A stretch of DNA of 64,000 nucleotides from Phytomonospora sp040655735 (GCF_040655735.1 NZ_JBFAKK010000009.1:282106-346105); one strand, 5' to 3'. Counted from the stretch's first letter, positions 32,621 through 42,477 are shown. A program made the numbers and translations. The notes: a model not told the origin generated them from the sequence alone.

Positions 32621-34711
32621 TCAGACAGGCTGCTCCTCGACTCCCAGGGAGCGCTTGAGGAAGCGCACCTGGTGGTACAGCAGCCCTTCGGCCGCGGCGC
32701 CGTCGGTGGGCATGTGCGTGGCGCGCATCAGCGGCAGGACCTCATGGTGACGGCCGGCGGCGAGCAGTGCCGCCGACAGCCGCATCGTGTGCACGGGGAA
32801 CACGTTGTCGTCGGCGAGGCCGTGCACGAGCAGCAGCGGCCGGGACAGGCGCTCGGCGTCGGCGATGAGGGAGCTGTGGTCGTAGACCTCGGGCTTGCCC
32901 TCGGGGTCGCCGAGGTGGCGCTCCTGCCAGTGCGAGTCGTACATGCGCATGTCGGTGACCGGCGCGCCCGACACCGCCGCGTGGAAGACGTCGGGACGGC
33001 GCAGAACGGCGAGGGCGGCGAGGTAGCCGCCGAAGGACCAACCGCGGATGCCCACTTTGGACAGATCCAGTTCGGGACGCAGCCTGCCCAGTTCCAGCAG
33101 GGCGGCGACCTGGTCTTCGAGGACCGGCGTCGACTTGTCCAGGTAGGTCTCGCGGGCGAAGGCGTGGCCGCGGCCGGGGGTACCGGCGCCGTCGACGACG
33201 ACCACGGCGAAGCCCTGCTCGGCGAACCACTGCGACACCAGCGTCGAGAAGTTCTGCACCGCCATGACCTTCTGGGCCGCCGAGCCGCCGTAGGGGTCCA
33301 TCAGAACCGGCAGCGTCGCCTCGCCCGGCACGTACCAGGACGGCAGGAACAGCGCGGTGTTGAGCTTGCGCTCACCGAGCACGAGCAACTCGGGTTTGGC
33401 GGTGAGCACCGGCTCCTCGACGAAGGACTTGATCTCGGCCGCAGGCCTGTCCTCGCGGGTGACGCGGACGCGCGCGGCGACCGACTCGGGGGTGTAGGCG
33501 GTGTGGACGAGTGTGTCTCCACCGACGGCCCCGCGGTGCAGGCCGGGCTCGACGCTGCGGCGGCGGGCGCCCTCGCCGGGTCGCCAGGTCCACAGGTGGA
33601 CCGCGACGGGGGCGGTGGAGGCGTTGAAGAGCACGGTGTCGCCGTCGACGGCCGAGACCGCGCGCACGTAGAGGCCCTCGGGGGTGACGGGCTCTCCGCC
33701 GATGTAAAGGCGGCGGTCGAGGGTTCCGATCCACACCAGATCACCCGAGGCCGTCCGGGCGGGCGTGCCGGGGATGAGGTCGACCCAGGCGTCGTCGCGC
33801 TCGGTGTGCAGGACGGTGGTCGAACCGTCGGCGGGGTCGACGGCCAGGACGAGGACGGTCTGCTGGTCGCGGCTCTGCACGGCCGCGATCGGGCCGTGGG
33901 CGTCCCAGCCGGCCTCGGCGAGGTACTCGAAGCCGGCGCGGTCCCAGTCGACCTCGACCGGCGCGGAACCGTCCAATGTGTACACCCACAGGCCGACGTC
34001 GGCGTTGGTCTTTCCGGCCGCCGGGTAGCGGAACTCGCGCGGCGGGGCGGCCGGCTCGGCCGGATCACTGATGTACCAGACGTCGACGGCCGACTCGTCG
34101 ACCCGCGTGATCAGCAGCCGCTCGCCGTCGGGCGCCCACCAGTGGCCCCGGTAGCGGTGCATCGACTCGGAGGCGACGTGCTCGGCGACGCCGTAGCGCA
34201 CGACCGGGCCGTCGGGTTCGGCGATCGCGCGGTCGTTCGTCCCGTCGGACTCCACGACGCGCACGGAACCGTCGCGGACGTAGGCGATCCGGCGGCCCGT
34301 CGGGTCGATGCGCGGGTCGACCGCGCCGTCGGTCCCCGCGACGCGCTTGGCGACACCGGTGGCGACCTCGACCGTCCACAGTTGACCGGCGAGCGCGAAC
34401 ACGGCAAGGCGCGTCTCGGCGTCGGTGTTGAAGGCGGTGATGCCCGCCGAGCGGATGCGGGCGCGCTCCCGGCGAATCTTCTCCGCCTCGGGCAGTTCGC
34501 CCTCGACGGCCAGCGCTGCGGCGTCGACGAGGACCCGCTCCTCGCCGGTGGCCACGTTGAGCGCCCACAGCAGCGCGACCGGGTCGTCGCCGGCGCGTGA
34601 GCGGAGGAACAAGACCGTGCCGCCGTCGGCGGAGACGGCGAAGGACCCGGGCGCGCCCGAGCCGAAGTGGCGGGTGCGGCTGAGCTGGCGGGGAAGGCTC
34701 TCGGCGGACAT
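32621..34711 (-). CDS. S9-family peptidase (dipeptidyl-peptidase IV type)
   Basis: The 696-residue protein has an N-terminal beta-propeller (DPPIV_N; conserved ASESMHRYRGHWWAPDG) and a C-terminal alpha/beta-hydrolase. The catalytic triad is S559 in GWSFGG, D634 in HGLADDNV and H666 in RATHMP. A double-glutamate-like region for N-terminal recognition is suggested by VAEHVASESM. No signal peptide is present, so it acts in the cytoplasm on small peptides. ATG 34711 has AGGA before it. Confidence 0.92.
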   Translation of the reverse strand: MSAESLPRQLSRTRHFGSGAPGSFAVSADGGTVLFLRSRAGDDPVALLWALNVATGEERVLVDAAALAVEGELPEAEKIRRERARIRSAGITAFNTDAETRLAVFALAGQLWTVEVATGVAKRVAGTDGAVDPRIDPTGRRIAYVRDGSVRVVESDGTNDRAIAEPDGPVVRYGVAEHVASESMHRYRGHWWAPDGERLLITRVDESAVDVWYISDPAEPAAPPREFRYPAAGKTNADVGLWVYTLDGSAPVEVDWDRAGFEYLAEAGWDAHGPIAAVQSRDQQTVLVLAVDPADGSTTVLHTERDDAWVDLIPGTPARTASGDLVWIGTLDRRLYIGGEPVTPEGLYVRAVSAVDGDTVLFNASTAPVAVHLWTWRPGEGARRRSVEPGLHRGAVGGDTLVHTAYTPESVAARVRVTREDRPAAEIKSFVEEPVLTAKPELLVLGERKLNTALFLPSWYVPGEATLPVLMDPYGGSAAQKVMAVQNFSTLVSQWFAEQGFAVVVVDGAGTPGRGHAFARETYLDKSTPVLEDQVAALLELGRLRPELDLSKVGIRGWSFGGYLAALAVLRRPDVFHAAVSGAPVTDMRMYDSHWQERHLGDPEGKPEVYDHSSLIADAERLSRPLLLVHGLADDNVFPVHTMRLSAALLAAGRHHEVLPLMRATHMPTDGAAAEGLLYHQVRFLKRSLGVEEQPV

Positions 34712-34744
34712 GACCATCATCCTGACACGCCCGCCGAGGGAACG

Positions 34745-35038
34745 TCAGGCTCCGCGCAACTGGAGCCAGGCGTGGACGACGGGGAGGTCCCCGTGGCCGA
34801 TCAGGCGGTGCTGCTCACCGGGCTCGATGATGAAGACGTCGCCGCTGCCGAACGGGGTCGGTATGCCGTCGATCTCGACGATGCCCTCGCCGTGCAGCAC
34901 GCACAGGACCTCGGGCACGTCGTGCGGCGGGTGATGACCGTCACCGTCGTTGCCGTCGGCGGAATGACCGGCGACGACCGGAACGTAGACCGGGCCGATG
35001 CCCCGGGACTCCAGGTCGGCGAGGGTGAGTCTGCGCAT
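34745..35038 (-). CDS. Cupin-domain protein
   Basis: The 97-residue protein is a single cupin barrel: HHPPHDVPEVLCVLHGEG gives the first metal motif (H-x-P-H-x-x-E) and GSGDVFIIEPGEQHRL the second (G-x5-P-x-G-x2-H). Small cupins bind a metal and act as isomerases, dioxygenases or sensors. It lies 33 bp upstream of the S9 peptidase on the same strand and may be co-transcribed. Confidence 0.82.
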   Translation of the reverse strand: MRRLTLADLESRGIGPVYVPVVAGHSADGNDGDGHHPPHDVPEVLCVLHGEGIVEIDGIPTPFGSGDVFIIEPGEQHRLIGHGDLPVVHAWLQLRGA

Positions 35039-35120
35039 GTGGCACACGGTACCGATCGCGGGCGGGAAGGGTCGCGCTCAGGCGTGCGCGTCGTGCGCAC
35101 GCGTCCTCTACGATCCCCGC

Positions 35121-36647
35121 ATGATGCTCGGCTGGTCCGACGGAGGCTCGCCCGGTCTGCGCGCCACCCACGCCGATCGCGACGCGGTGCGCCGCATCGT
35201 CGATCTCGCGTTGGAGGAGGGTCGCCTCGACCCGGTGGAGCATGAGCAGCGGCTGCTGACCGTCGCCTCGGCCAAGGCTCGCGGCCGGCTCGCGGCAGTG
35301 GTCGCCGACCTGCCCGCCCGCAGGAACGAACGCGACTGGGTCGACGGCGCCCGGATCCGTGCCGCTGACAGGCATCTGGCCGCCGGTGTGCTCAGCGACG
35401 CCGCCTCGGCGGGCCGCCTGACGCCGGAGGAGTACACCGAGCGGGTCCTCGGCCTCGGCGAGGCCGTGACCTACGACGGGCTCGCGCGGATCCTGCACGG
35501 CCTGCCCGACTGGCCCCGCGCGACCGAGGCGGACCTGCGCCCGGCCGAGGCCGACCGCGACGCGGCCCTCGCCGAGCTGTCCCGGGCGGTCGCCGACGGC
35601 CGCCTCGAACCCGGCGAGCACGAGGCCCTCGCCGCCGAGATCGCCTCCGCCGGGCTGGTCGGCGGCCTGGCGGCGGTCACCGGGCGCCTTCACGAGCGCG
35701 CGAGCGACGCCGACCGCTCGCGCGTCGCAGGGCAACTCGCCGCCGCCCTGGACGACGGCCGCCTCGACCACGGGAAGTACGAGACCCGCGCCGGACGCGC
35801 GGCCTCCGCGCGGACGACCGCCGACCTGGGGCGGCTCACCCAGGATCTCACCGGCAGGTCGCGCCGCCTGAGCAACGCCGACCGCGCCGAGACCGCCGCC
35901 CTGCTCAAGAGCGCGCTCGACGACGGCCGCCTCGACCTCGACGAGTACGACAGCCGCCTCAAGGCCGCCTACGCCGCCAAGACGGTCGCCCAGACCCGCC
36001 CGCTGCTCGCCGACCTCGCCGTCCCGGCGCGCCCGGCCTGGCGCGGCCCGCTCGACCGGCTATTCGACGCGGGTGTGCACAACTCCGCGCTGCTCCCCCG
36101 GCCTCGCCACTGGTGGGGCCGGCTGCATCCCAAGCCCTTGTGGAAGCTCGGTTTCATCGCGGTCCTCGCCGCCTGGGGCTGGGGCATCGCCGCAGGCGGA
36201 ACCGTGCTGCTCGGCCTGACCGTCGGCGGCGGCTGGGTGCCGGTCGTCGCGCTCCTCCTGGGGATCCACGCGCTCGCGCACATCGGCGCCAAGGAGGTTC
36301 AGGCACGCACCCGCGAGGTCATCGCGGGCATCGCCCGCGAGCTCGGCACTCGCCCCGAGGCGCGCACGTGCAAGGCCGAGTTCGGGGACGGCACGGTCAC
36401 GGTCGGTTTCCATCCCGCTCCGGGTGTGAAGGGTGTGCCGGACGCCCTGTTCGACGAGGCGGTCAGGCTCTGCTGGCAGAGCAGGCTCTATCCGCTGTCG
36501 GGCCTCACCGTCACCAACCGCGAGGAGACGCGAGCGGGCCGCACCGAGGGCACGTCGAGGACCGAGCGCTTCGGCCCCCACGAGACCGGACTGCGCCACC
36601 GGTACGGCCCGCGGCCGTACGGCTGGATGCCCGCCGACGCGGACTAG
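35121..36647 (+). CDS. Protein with five tandem DUF1707 repeats and membrane anchor
   Basis: The 508-residue protein has five roughly 50-residue DUF1707 (SHOCT-like) repeats. Each shows the pattern D-R..A...L..A...GRL...E...R......A: LRATHADRDAV (residues 12-65), IRAADRHLAAG (80-130), LRPAEADRDAA (138-190), ASDADRSRVAG (192-245) and LSNADRAETAA (250-300). Then come two membrane segments (FIAVLAAWGWGIAAGGTVLLG and VPVVALLLGIHALAHI) and a C-terminal cytoplasmic domain with TVTVGFHPAPGVKGVP. Most DUF1707 proteins have one repeat. Function unknown; the repeats probably bind protein or membrane. Confidence 0.8.
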   Translation: MMLGWSDGGSPGLRATHADRDAVRRIVDLALEEGRLDPVEHEQRLLTVASAKARGRLAAVVADLPARRNERDWVDGARIRAADRHLAAGVLSDAASAGRLTPEEYTERVLGLGEAVTYDGLARILHGLPDWPRATEADLRPAEADRDAALAELSRAVADGRLEPGEHEALAAEIASAGLVGGLAAVTGRLHERASDADRSRVAGQLAAALDDGRLDHGKYETRAGRAASARTTADLGRLTQDLTGRSRRLSNADRAETAALLKSALDDGRLDLDEYDSRLKAAYAAKTVAQTRPLLADLAVPARPAWRGPLDRLFDAGVHNSALLPRPRHWWGRLHPKPLWKLGFIAVLAAWGWGIAAGGTVLLGLTVGGGWVPVVALLLGIHALAHIGAKEVQARTREVIAGIARELGTRPEARTCKAEFGDGTVTVGFHPAPGVKGVPDALFDEAVRLCWQSRLYPLSGLTVTNREETRAGRTEGTSRTERFGPHETGLRHRYGPRPYGWMPADAD

Positions 36648-36672
36648 GAACGGCCCGGGCCGGCCGCCTACA

Positions 36673-37206
36673 TCAGGACGCGTCCTGTGCGGGGCGCTCG
36701 TAGAGAAGTTCCAGGCCGTCCTCGTCGTCCATCAGCTCGCCGACGTGGACGAAGCCGAACTTCGCGATCGTGGCCAGCGAGGCGACGTTGTCCGGGCTGA
36801 CCGAGGCGCGCACGACGAGCGCGTCGGGCGCCTCGGCGGCCCGCTTGAGCATGGCCGCCAGCAGCGCCGTGGCGTAGCCCTTGCGGCGGTGCCCGGGATC
36901 CACGGAGTAGCCGACCTCGACCATGCCCCGCTCATCCGGGGGGCCGTGGAAGCCGCCGCGCCCGACGATCTCACCGTCGGCGTTGAGGGCCACCTGCGGC
37001 AGGGCCCACGCCTCGGCGGCGGGGTCCACGGCCAGCAAATCGACACGGTACTTCCAGGTGCGCTTGTTGCGTTCGCTGATCAGCTCCGGCGTCAGCTCGA
37101 TCCCGGTCAGGCGGCTGCCCTCGGCGAGGTCGTCGGCGAGCAGGGCCTTCAGTGCCTCGTGCGACAGGTCGACCAGGCGGACGGGTGGTACGTCATGTGT
37201 AGTCAT
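36673..37206 (-). CDS. GNAT-family N-acetyltransferase
   Basis: The 177-residue protein has the GNAT core GYSVDPGHRRKGYATALLAAML with the R-x2-G-x-A acetyl-CoA loop, followed by VSPDNVASLATIAKFGFVHVG, the pattern of ribosomal-protein/aminoglycoside-type acetyltransferases. Substrate unknown. It is 44 bp upstream of the hrpA stop region with both on the minus strand, and it converges with the DUF1707 gene. Confidence 0.85.
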   Translation of the reverse strand: MTTHDVPPVRLVDLSHEALKALLADDLAEGSRLTGIELTPELISERNKRTWKYRVDLLAVDPAAEAWALPQVALNADGEIVGRGGFHGPPDERGMVEVGYSVDPGHRRKGYATALLAAMLKRAAEAPDALVVRASVSPDNVASLATIAKFGFVHVGELMDDEDGLELLYERPAQDAS

Positions 37207-37250
37207 CGGTGGCATCGTCGCCGCTGGTGATCACCGTGTCGACCGCTTAA

Positions 37251-40200
37251 CTAGCGCACCGAGTTGATCGCCTTGGCGATGCGCTGCTCGGAGATCGCGT
37301 AGGCCGTGCCGAGCCCCTGCGCGAAGTAGCTGACCCGCAGTTCCTCGATCATCCAGCGGATGTTCTTGACGTCGACCGAGGACCGCCGCGAGGGCGGCAG
37401 CTCGGCGAGCAGCTTCGCGTAGGCCTCCTCGACGTACTCCAGCTGCTCGGTCAGGTCCCGGTCGCGGCCGGGGTTCTGGCCGATCCGGTCGAGGCGCCGG
37501 TCGACGGCCTCCAGGTAGCGCGGCAGGTGCGCGAGCATGTGCAGCCCGGTCGCCGAGACGAACCCGGGGAACACCAGGCCGTTGAGCTGCTGGCGCATGT
37601 CGGTCAGCGACGGCAGCCAGGCCAGGTTGCCCGTTCCCTTCAGGCGCTTGTCGATGCGGTGCCAGATGACCAGCACCTTGCGGACGGTCTGCACCGCCAG
37701 GTCGGTGGTGTCGATCAGCTCGGCGCGGAAGGCGTCGTGGAGCGCGGTGAAGGAGTCGCGGTCCCACACGACCCCGCCGTTGCGGGTCATGAGGGTGTCG
37801 GCGGCGCAGGTGACGCAGTCGTCGAAGAGGTCGCCCATCTTGGCGTAGGGGTTGGCCGCCAGCGCCAGCTTCGCGGGGTTGGACAGGCGCCCGAGGACGT
37901 GCTTGATCGGCGAGGGACTGTTGAGCAGCAGGAGCCTGCGGGTGCCCGCCCACATCGCGCGGCTCTGCTCGGCGGGGGTGTCGAGCAGGCGGATGGCGAC
38001 GCTGGCGCCCTCGTCGACCAGGGCCGGGTAGGACTTGATCTCGTAGCCGCCGCGTTTGCGTTCGTACAGGCGCGGCAGCGCGCCGAAGTCCCAGGTCCGC
38101 AGGCCCTCGCGGGTGACGCTGTCGGCGTCGAGGTTCACCTCGGCGCGGATCTGGCCGGCCAGTTCGGTGCGCAGCGCCGAGAGGTCGCGGCTCTCACCGA
38201 TGCGCTTGCCCTTGTCGTCGAGGATGCGAAAGGTCATCAGCAGGTGCGCCGGGACCTTCGTGAAGTCCCAGGAACCGTGCGGGACCGGCACGCCGGTCAG
38301 GGTCCGCAGCGCCGTCTCCAGCTCGTCGGTCATCGAGCGCTCGCCGGGCGACATGGTGTGCAGCGCGGCGCGGGCGTAGTCCGGGGCGGGCACGAAGTTG
38401 CGGCGGAGGTTCTTCGGCAGCGACTTGATCAGCGTGGTCGCCAGTTCCTCGCGCAGGCCCGGGATCTGCCAGGTGAACTCCTCCGGCGTGATCTGGTTGA
38501 GCACCGGGAGTGGAATGTGGACGGTGACGCCGTCGGCGGCGTCGCCCGGCTCGAACTGGTAGGACAGACGCAACCGGATGCCGGCCGCGCTGTCCCAGAA
38601 GTCGGGGTAGTCGTCGCGGTTGACGCCGCCGGCGCCCTCGTTGATGAGCATCGACTTCTCGAAGCTCAGCAGGTCGGGCTGATCGTGGCGGGCCTTCTTC
38701 CACCAGGAGTCGAAGTGCCTGCCGGAGACGACGTCGGCGGGGATCCGCTGGTCGTAGAAGTCGAAGAGCGTCTCGTCGTCGACGAGGATGTCGCGGCGGC
38801 GGACCCGGTGCTCCAGCTCCTCGACGTCGTCGAGCAGCGCGCGGTTGTCGCTGAAGAAGCGGTGGTGGGTGTCCCAGTCGCCTTCGACGAGGGCGCTGCG
38901 GATGAACAGTTCCCGCGCCACCGGCGGGTCGATGCGCCCGTAGTTGACCTTGCGTTTGGCCACGATCGGCACGCCGTAGAGCGTGACCTTCTCGAAGGCC
39001 ATCACCGCGGCGGCCTTCTTCTCCCAGTGCGGCTCGCTGTAGGTCCGCTTCACGAGGTGGCCGGCGAGCGGTTCGACCTGCTCGGGCTCGATCTTGGCGG
39101 CGATGCGGCCCCACAGGCGGGAGGTCTCGACCAGTTCGGCCGCCATCACCCAGCGCGGCGTCTTCTTGAACAGCGAAGAGCCCGGGAAGATCGCGAACCT
39201 CGCGCCCCGGGCCCCGGTGTACTCGCGCTTGTCGCCGTCCTTGAGGCCGATGTGGCTCAGCAGACCCGACAGGAGCGCGGTGTGCACGTTCTTGGGGTCG
39301 GCGACGGTGTCGCCCGGCTGGATCCCGAGTCCTTTGAGGACCTGGCGGAGCTGGCTGTGGATGTCCTGCCACTCGCGCACCCGCAGGAAGTTCAGGTACT
39401 CCGACTTCACCGTGCGGCGGAACTGGTTCGACGACAGCTCGCGCTGCTGCTCGGTGAGGTGGTTCCACAGGTTGACGTAGGCCATGAAGTCCGACTCGGG
39501 GTCGGCGAAGCGGGCGTGCTTCTGGTCGGCGGCCTCGCGCTTCTCGACCGGACGCTCCCGCGGGTCCTGAATGGACAGCGCCGAGGCGATGATCATGACC
39601 TCGCGCACGCAGCCGTTGCGCTCGGCCTCCAGGACCATCCGCGCCAGGCGCGGGTCGACGGGCAGCGCGGCCAGCTTGCGGCCCAACTGCGTCAGGCGCT
39701 TGCGCGGATCCTCCTGCGCCGGGTCGATCGCGCCCAGCTCGACCAGCAGCTCGATGCCGGCCTTGATGTTGCGGCGGTCGGGCGGGTCGATGAAGGGGAA
39801 GCTCTCGATCTCGCCGAGCCCGGCGGCGGTCATCTGCAGGATGACCGAGGCCAGGTTGGTGCGCAGGATCTCCGGATCGGTGTACTCCGGACGCGAGGTG
39901 AAGTCGGTCTCGGCGTACAGCCGGATGCAGATGCCGTCGGAGGTACGGCCGCAGCGGCCCTTGCGCTGATTGGCCGAGGCCTGCGACACCGGCTCGATCG
40001 GCAGGCGCTGCACCTTCGTGCGGTGGCTGTAGCGCGAGATCCGCGCGGTGCCCGGGTCGACCACGTACTTGATGCCCGGGACCGTCAGCGAGGTCTCGGC
40101 GACGTTGGTGGCCAGTACGATCCGCCGGCCGGGATGCGACTGGAAGATCCGCTGCTGCTCGGCGCTGGAGAGCCTGGCGTACAGGGGAAGCACCTCGGTG

Positions 40201-41147
40201 TTGCGGTACTTCTTCTTGTTCAGCGCGTCGGCGGTGTCGCGGATCTCGCGCTCGCCGGACAGGAAGACCAGCACGTCGCCGGGCGCTTCGAGGGACAGTT
40301 CCTCGACGGCCTCGATGATCGCCGAGATCTGGTCGGGGTCCTCGTCGCGGTCCTCGGCCTCGTCGAAGATCGGCCGGTAGCGGACCTCGACGGGATAGGT
40401 GCGCCCCGAGACCTCGATGACGGGCGCGTCGCCGAAGTGCTGGGAGAAGCGCTCGGTCTCGATGGTCGCCGAGGTGATGACGACCTTCAGGTCCGGCCGG
40501 CGGGGCAGGAGCTGCTTGAGGTAGCCGAGGATGAAGTCGATGTTGAGGCTGCGCTCGTGGGCCTCGTCGATGATGATCGTGTCGTAGGCGCGCAGCAGCC
40601 GGTCGGACTGGATCTCGGCGAGCAGGATGCCGTCGGTCATCAACTTGACGAGGGTGTTGTCGCCGACCTTGTCGGTGAAGCGGACCTTCCAGCCGACGGC
40701 GCCGCCGAGCTCGGTGCCGAGTTCCTCGGCGATGCGGGAGGCGACGGTGCGTGCGGCCAGGCGGCGCGGCTGGGTGTGGCCGATGCGCCCGCGAATGCCG
40801 CGGCCGGCCTCCAGGCAGATCTTGGGGATCTGGGTGGTCTTGCCCGAACCGGTCTCACCGGCGACGATGACGACCTGGTTGTCGCGGATGGCGGCCAGGA
40901 TCTCGTCGCGGCGCTCGCTGACCGGCAACTGCGGCGGGTAGGTGATCTTCGGCACCGCCGCGCGGCGGGAGGCCATCTTGGCCTCGGCCTGCTCTATGTT
41001 CGTGATGAGTTCGGCGAGGACGCCCGGGTTCGGCTCGGCCCCGCGCAGACCGTCCAGCCTGCGACGCAGGCGCGCCTCGTCGGCGGGCAGGAGCTCGGAC
41101 AGGCGGCGGCGCAGGGCGGCGGGGGAGGATCGGTCAGGCGCAGTCAT
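37251..41147 (-). CDS. hrpA: ATP-dependent RNA helicase HrpA
   Basis: The 1298-residue protein is a DEAH-box helicase: Walker A GETGSGKTT at residues 97-105, DEAH at 194-197 in IIIDEAHERS, SATIETERFS motif III, and TNVAETSLTVPGI plus QRKGRCGRTSDG in the second RecA domain. HA2 and OB-fold domains and a long DUF3418 C-terminal region follow. HrpA uses ATP to remodel RNA and rescues stalled ribosomes in E. coli. Length is normal. It is monocistronic and divergent from the fab operon. Confidence 0.95.
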   Translation of the reverse strand: MTAPDRSSPAALRRRLSELLPADEARLRRRLDGLRGAEPNPGVLAELITNIEQAEAKMASRRAAVPKITYPPQLPVSERRDEILAAIRDNQVVIVAGETGSGKTTQIPKICLEAGRGIRGRIGHTQPRRLAARTVASRIAEELGTELGGAVGWKVRFTDKVGDNTLVKLMTDGILLAEIQSDRLLRAYDTIIIDEAHERSLNIDFILGYLKQLLPRRPDLKVVITSATIETERFSQHFGDAPVIEVSGRTYPVEVRYRPIFDEAEDRDEDPDQISAIIEAVEELSLEAPGDVLVFLSGEREIRDTADALNKKKYRNTEVLPLYARLSSAEQQRIFQSHPGRRIVLATNVAETSLTVPGIKYVVDPGTARISRYSHRTKVQRLPIEPVSQASANQRKGRCGRTSDGICIRLYAETDFTSRPEYTDPEILRTNLASVILQMTAAGLGEIESFPFIDPPDRRNIKAGIELLVELGAIDPAQEDPRKRLTQLGRKLAALPVDPRLARMVLEAERNGCVREVMIIASALSIQDPRERPVEKREAADQKHARFADPESDFMAYVNLWNHLTEQQRELSSNQFRRTVKSEYLNFLRVREWQDIHSQLRQVLKGLGIQPGDTVADPKNVHTALLSGLLSHIGLKDGDKREYTGARGARFAIFPGSSLFKKTPRWVMAAELVETSRLWGRIAAKIEPEQVEPLAGHLVKRTYSEPHWEKKAAAVMAFEKVTLYGVPIVAKRKVNYGRIDPPVARELFIRSALVEGDWDTHHRFFSDNRALLDDVEELEHRVRRRDILVDDETLFDFYDQRIPADVVSGRHFDSWWKKARHDQPDLLSFEKSMLINEGAGGVNRDDYPDFWDSAAGIRLRLSYQFEPGDAADGVTVHIPLPVLNQITPEEFTWQIPGLREELATTLIKSLPKNLRRNFVPAPDYARAALHTMSPGERSMTDELETALRTLTGVPVPHGSWDFTKVPAHLLMTFRILDDKGKRIGESRDLSALRTELAGQIRAEVNLDADSVTREGLRTWDFGALPRLYERKRGGYEIKSYPALVDEGASVAIRLLDTPAEQSRAMWAGTRRLLLLNSPSPIKHVLGRLSNPAKLALAANPYAKMGDLFDDCVTCAADTLMTRNGGVVWDRDSFTALHDAFRAELIDTTDLAVQTVRKVLVIWHRIDKRLKGTGNLAWLPSLTDMRQQLNGLVFPGFVSATGLHMLAHLPRYLEAVDRRLDRIGQNPGRDRDLTEQLEYVEEAYAKLLAELPPSRRSSVDVKNIRWMIEELRVSYFAQGLGTAYAISEQRIAKAINSVR

Positions 41148-41229
41148 GGCCGATCAAGAATAGGCCAGCACTGTGACGAGGTCGTCTGGTTTTCCGTCAC
41201 GCCCTCTTGGGCATACCCACCAGCCCCAT

Positions 41230-41246
41230 TTGTAGGAACCCTCCAA
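41230..41246 (+). promoter_or_regulatory. Candidate regulator site in the fabD promoter
   Basis: TTGTAGG and CCTCCAA form a 6-of-7 inverted repeat around AAC, 49 bp upstream of the fabD start. Given the FasR-like gene in the window, this is a candidate FasR site, but I cannot confirm the motif. Confidence 0.35.
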
Positions 41247-41295
41247 CAGACCTCGTTCGATCTCGTAGGCGGCGCTCTCGCGCGGAGAGTGACAA

Positions 41296-42477
41296 GTGGG
41301 CGACAGTCAACGGGTGCTAGCTCTACTGGCTCCAGGCCAGGGCTCCCAGAAGCCCGGCTTCCTGTCCCCCTGGCTCGACCTCCCGGGCGCGCGAGCGCGC
41401 CTGAACTGGTGGTCGGCCCTCGCCGGCGTCGACCTGGTCCACCTGGGCACCGAAGCCGACGCCGACGAGATCAAGGACACCGCCAAGACCCAGCCCCTGC
41501 TGGTCGCCGCCGGTCTCCTGGCCGCCGAGCACCTCCCGCTGCACGACGTGGGCCTGCTCGCCGGGCACTCGATCGGCGAGATCACCGCCGGGTCGCTGGC
41601 CGGGGTCTTCTCCAGTGAGACCGCGCTGACGCTGGCCGCCGTCCGCGGCCGCGAGATGGCCGCCGCCTGCGCCCTCGAAGAGACCGGGATGGCCGCCGTC
41701 CTCGGCGGGGACCCCGACGAGGTCGCCGCCGCCATCGAGGCCGCCGGCGCCTACGCCGCCAACGTCAACGGCGCCGGGCAGACCGTCGCCGCCGGCTCGG
41801 CCGAGGCGATCGACAAACTCGCCGCGCAGCCGCCCGCGAAGGCCCGGATCATCAAGCTCCAGGTCGCCGGTGCCTTCCACACCCCGTACATGGCCACCGC
41901 CCGCGCGGCCCTCGAAGAGCTCGCCGGCGGCATCACCAGCCACGACCCGCGCCGGATCCTGCTGTCCAACGCCGACGGCGCCGCCGTCGCGGGCGGCCAG
42001 GAGACCGTGCGCCGTCTGGTCCGCCAGGTCACCTCGCCGGTCCGCTGGGACAAGTGCATGACGACGCTCGCCGACCTCGGCGTCACCGCGATCATCGAGC
42101 TGCCGCCCGCCGGGACGCTCGCGGGTCTGGCGAAGCGCGCGCTCAAGGGCATCGAGATCGTCACCGTCAACACGCCCGACGACCTCGGCAAGGCCCGCGA
42201 CCTGATCGCGCGGCACGGGGTGGTGCCGAGCACCGAGCCCGGCGTCTCGTTCCACGTCGCGGTCTCACCGGCCGCCGGGCGATTCGCCCCGGCCGAGATC
42301 GCCGAGGGCGCCGAGGTCACCGAGGGCGACCTGCTCGGACGGGTGCTGACCCGCCGGGAGCCCGTCGACCTCGTCGCCGCGCACACCGGAGTGCTCGTCG
42401 AATGGCTCGCCTCCGACGACGACCCGATCGCCGCCGGTCAACCGCTCGCCCGCATCCATCCTGGAGGCATCCTGTGA
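41296..42477 (+). CDS. fabD: Malonyl-CoA:ACP transacylase FabD with C-terminal extension
   Basis: The 393-residue protein carries the transacylase elbow GHSIGE at residues 90-95 (S92 nucleophile), LAPGQGSQKPG at the start and AGAFHTPYM with the catalytic histidine. It loads malonyl groups onto ACP for fatty acid synthesis. FabD is normally about 310 residues; here residues about 317-393 add a beta-rich module (FAPAEIAEGAEVTEGDLLGR, HTGVLVEWLASDDDPIAAGQ) that resembles a biotinyl/lipoyl hammerhead without the MKM lysine. It heads the fab operon and overlaps fabH by GTGA. Confidence 0.92.
   Translation: MGDSQRVLALLAPGQGSQKPGFLSPWLDLPGARARLNWWSALAGVDLVHLGTEADADEIKDTAKTQPLLVAAGLLAAEHLPLHDVGLLAGHSIGEITAGSLAGVFSSETALTLAAVRGREMAAACALEETGMAAVLGGDPDEVAAAIEAAGAYAANVNGAGQTVAAGSAEAIDKLAAQPPAKARIIKLQVAGAFHTPYMATARAALEELAGGITSHDPRRILLSNADGAAVAGGQETVRRLVRQVTSPVRWDKCMTTLADLGVTAIIELPPAGTLAGLAKRALKGIEIVTVNTPDDLGKARDLIARHGVVPSTEPGVSFHVAVSPAAGRFAPAEIAEGAEVTEGDLLGRVLTRREPVDLVAAHTGVLVEWLASDDDPIAAGQPLARIHPGGIL

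Noticed and set aside
32076..32750. A 224-residue plus-strand frame over the monooxygenase remnant
   Set aside because: Only its middle resembles the enzyme; the ends are out-of-frame shadow sequence, consistent with a frameshifted pseudogene.
34998..35120. Upstream extension of the DUF1707 protein
   Set aside because: The extra residues overlap the divergent cupin start and lack the repeat pattern; the ATG at 35121 suits the first repeat.
42054..42473. Upstream extension of fabH and similar long prefixes of lutB and lutC
   Set aside because: They lie inside the preceding genes in another frame; GTGA, ATGA and TTGA overlaps with ribosome sites mark the true starts.
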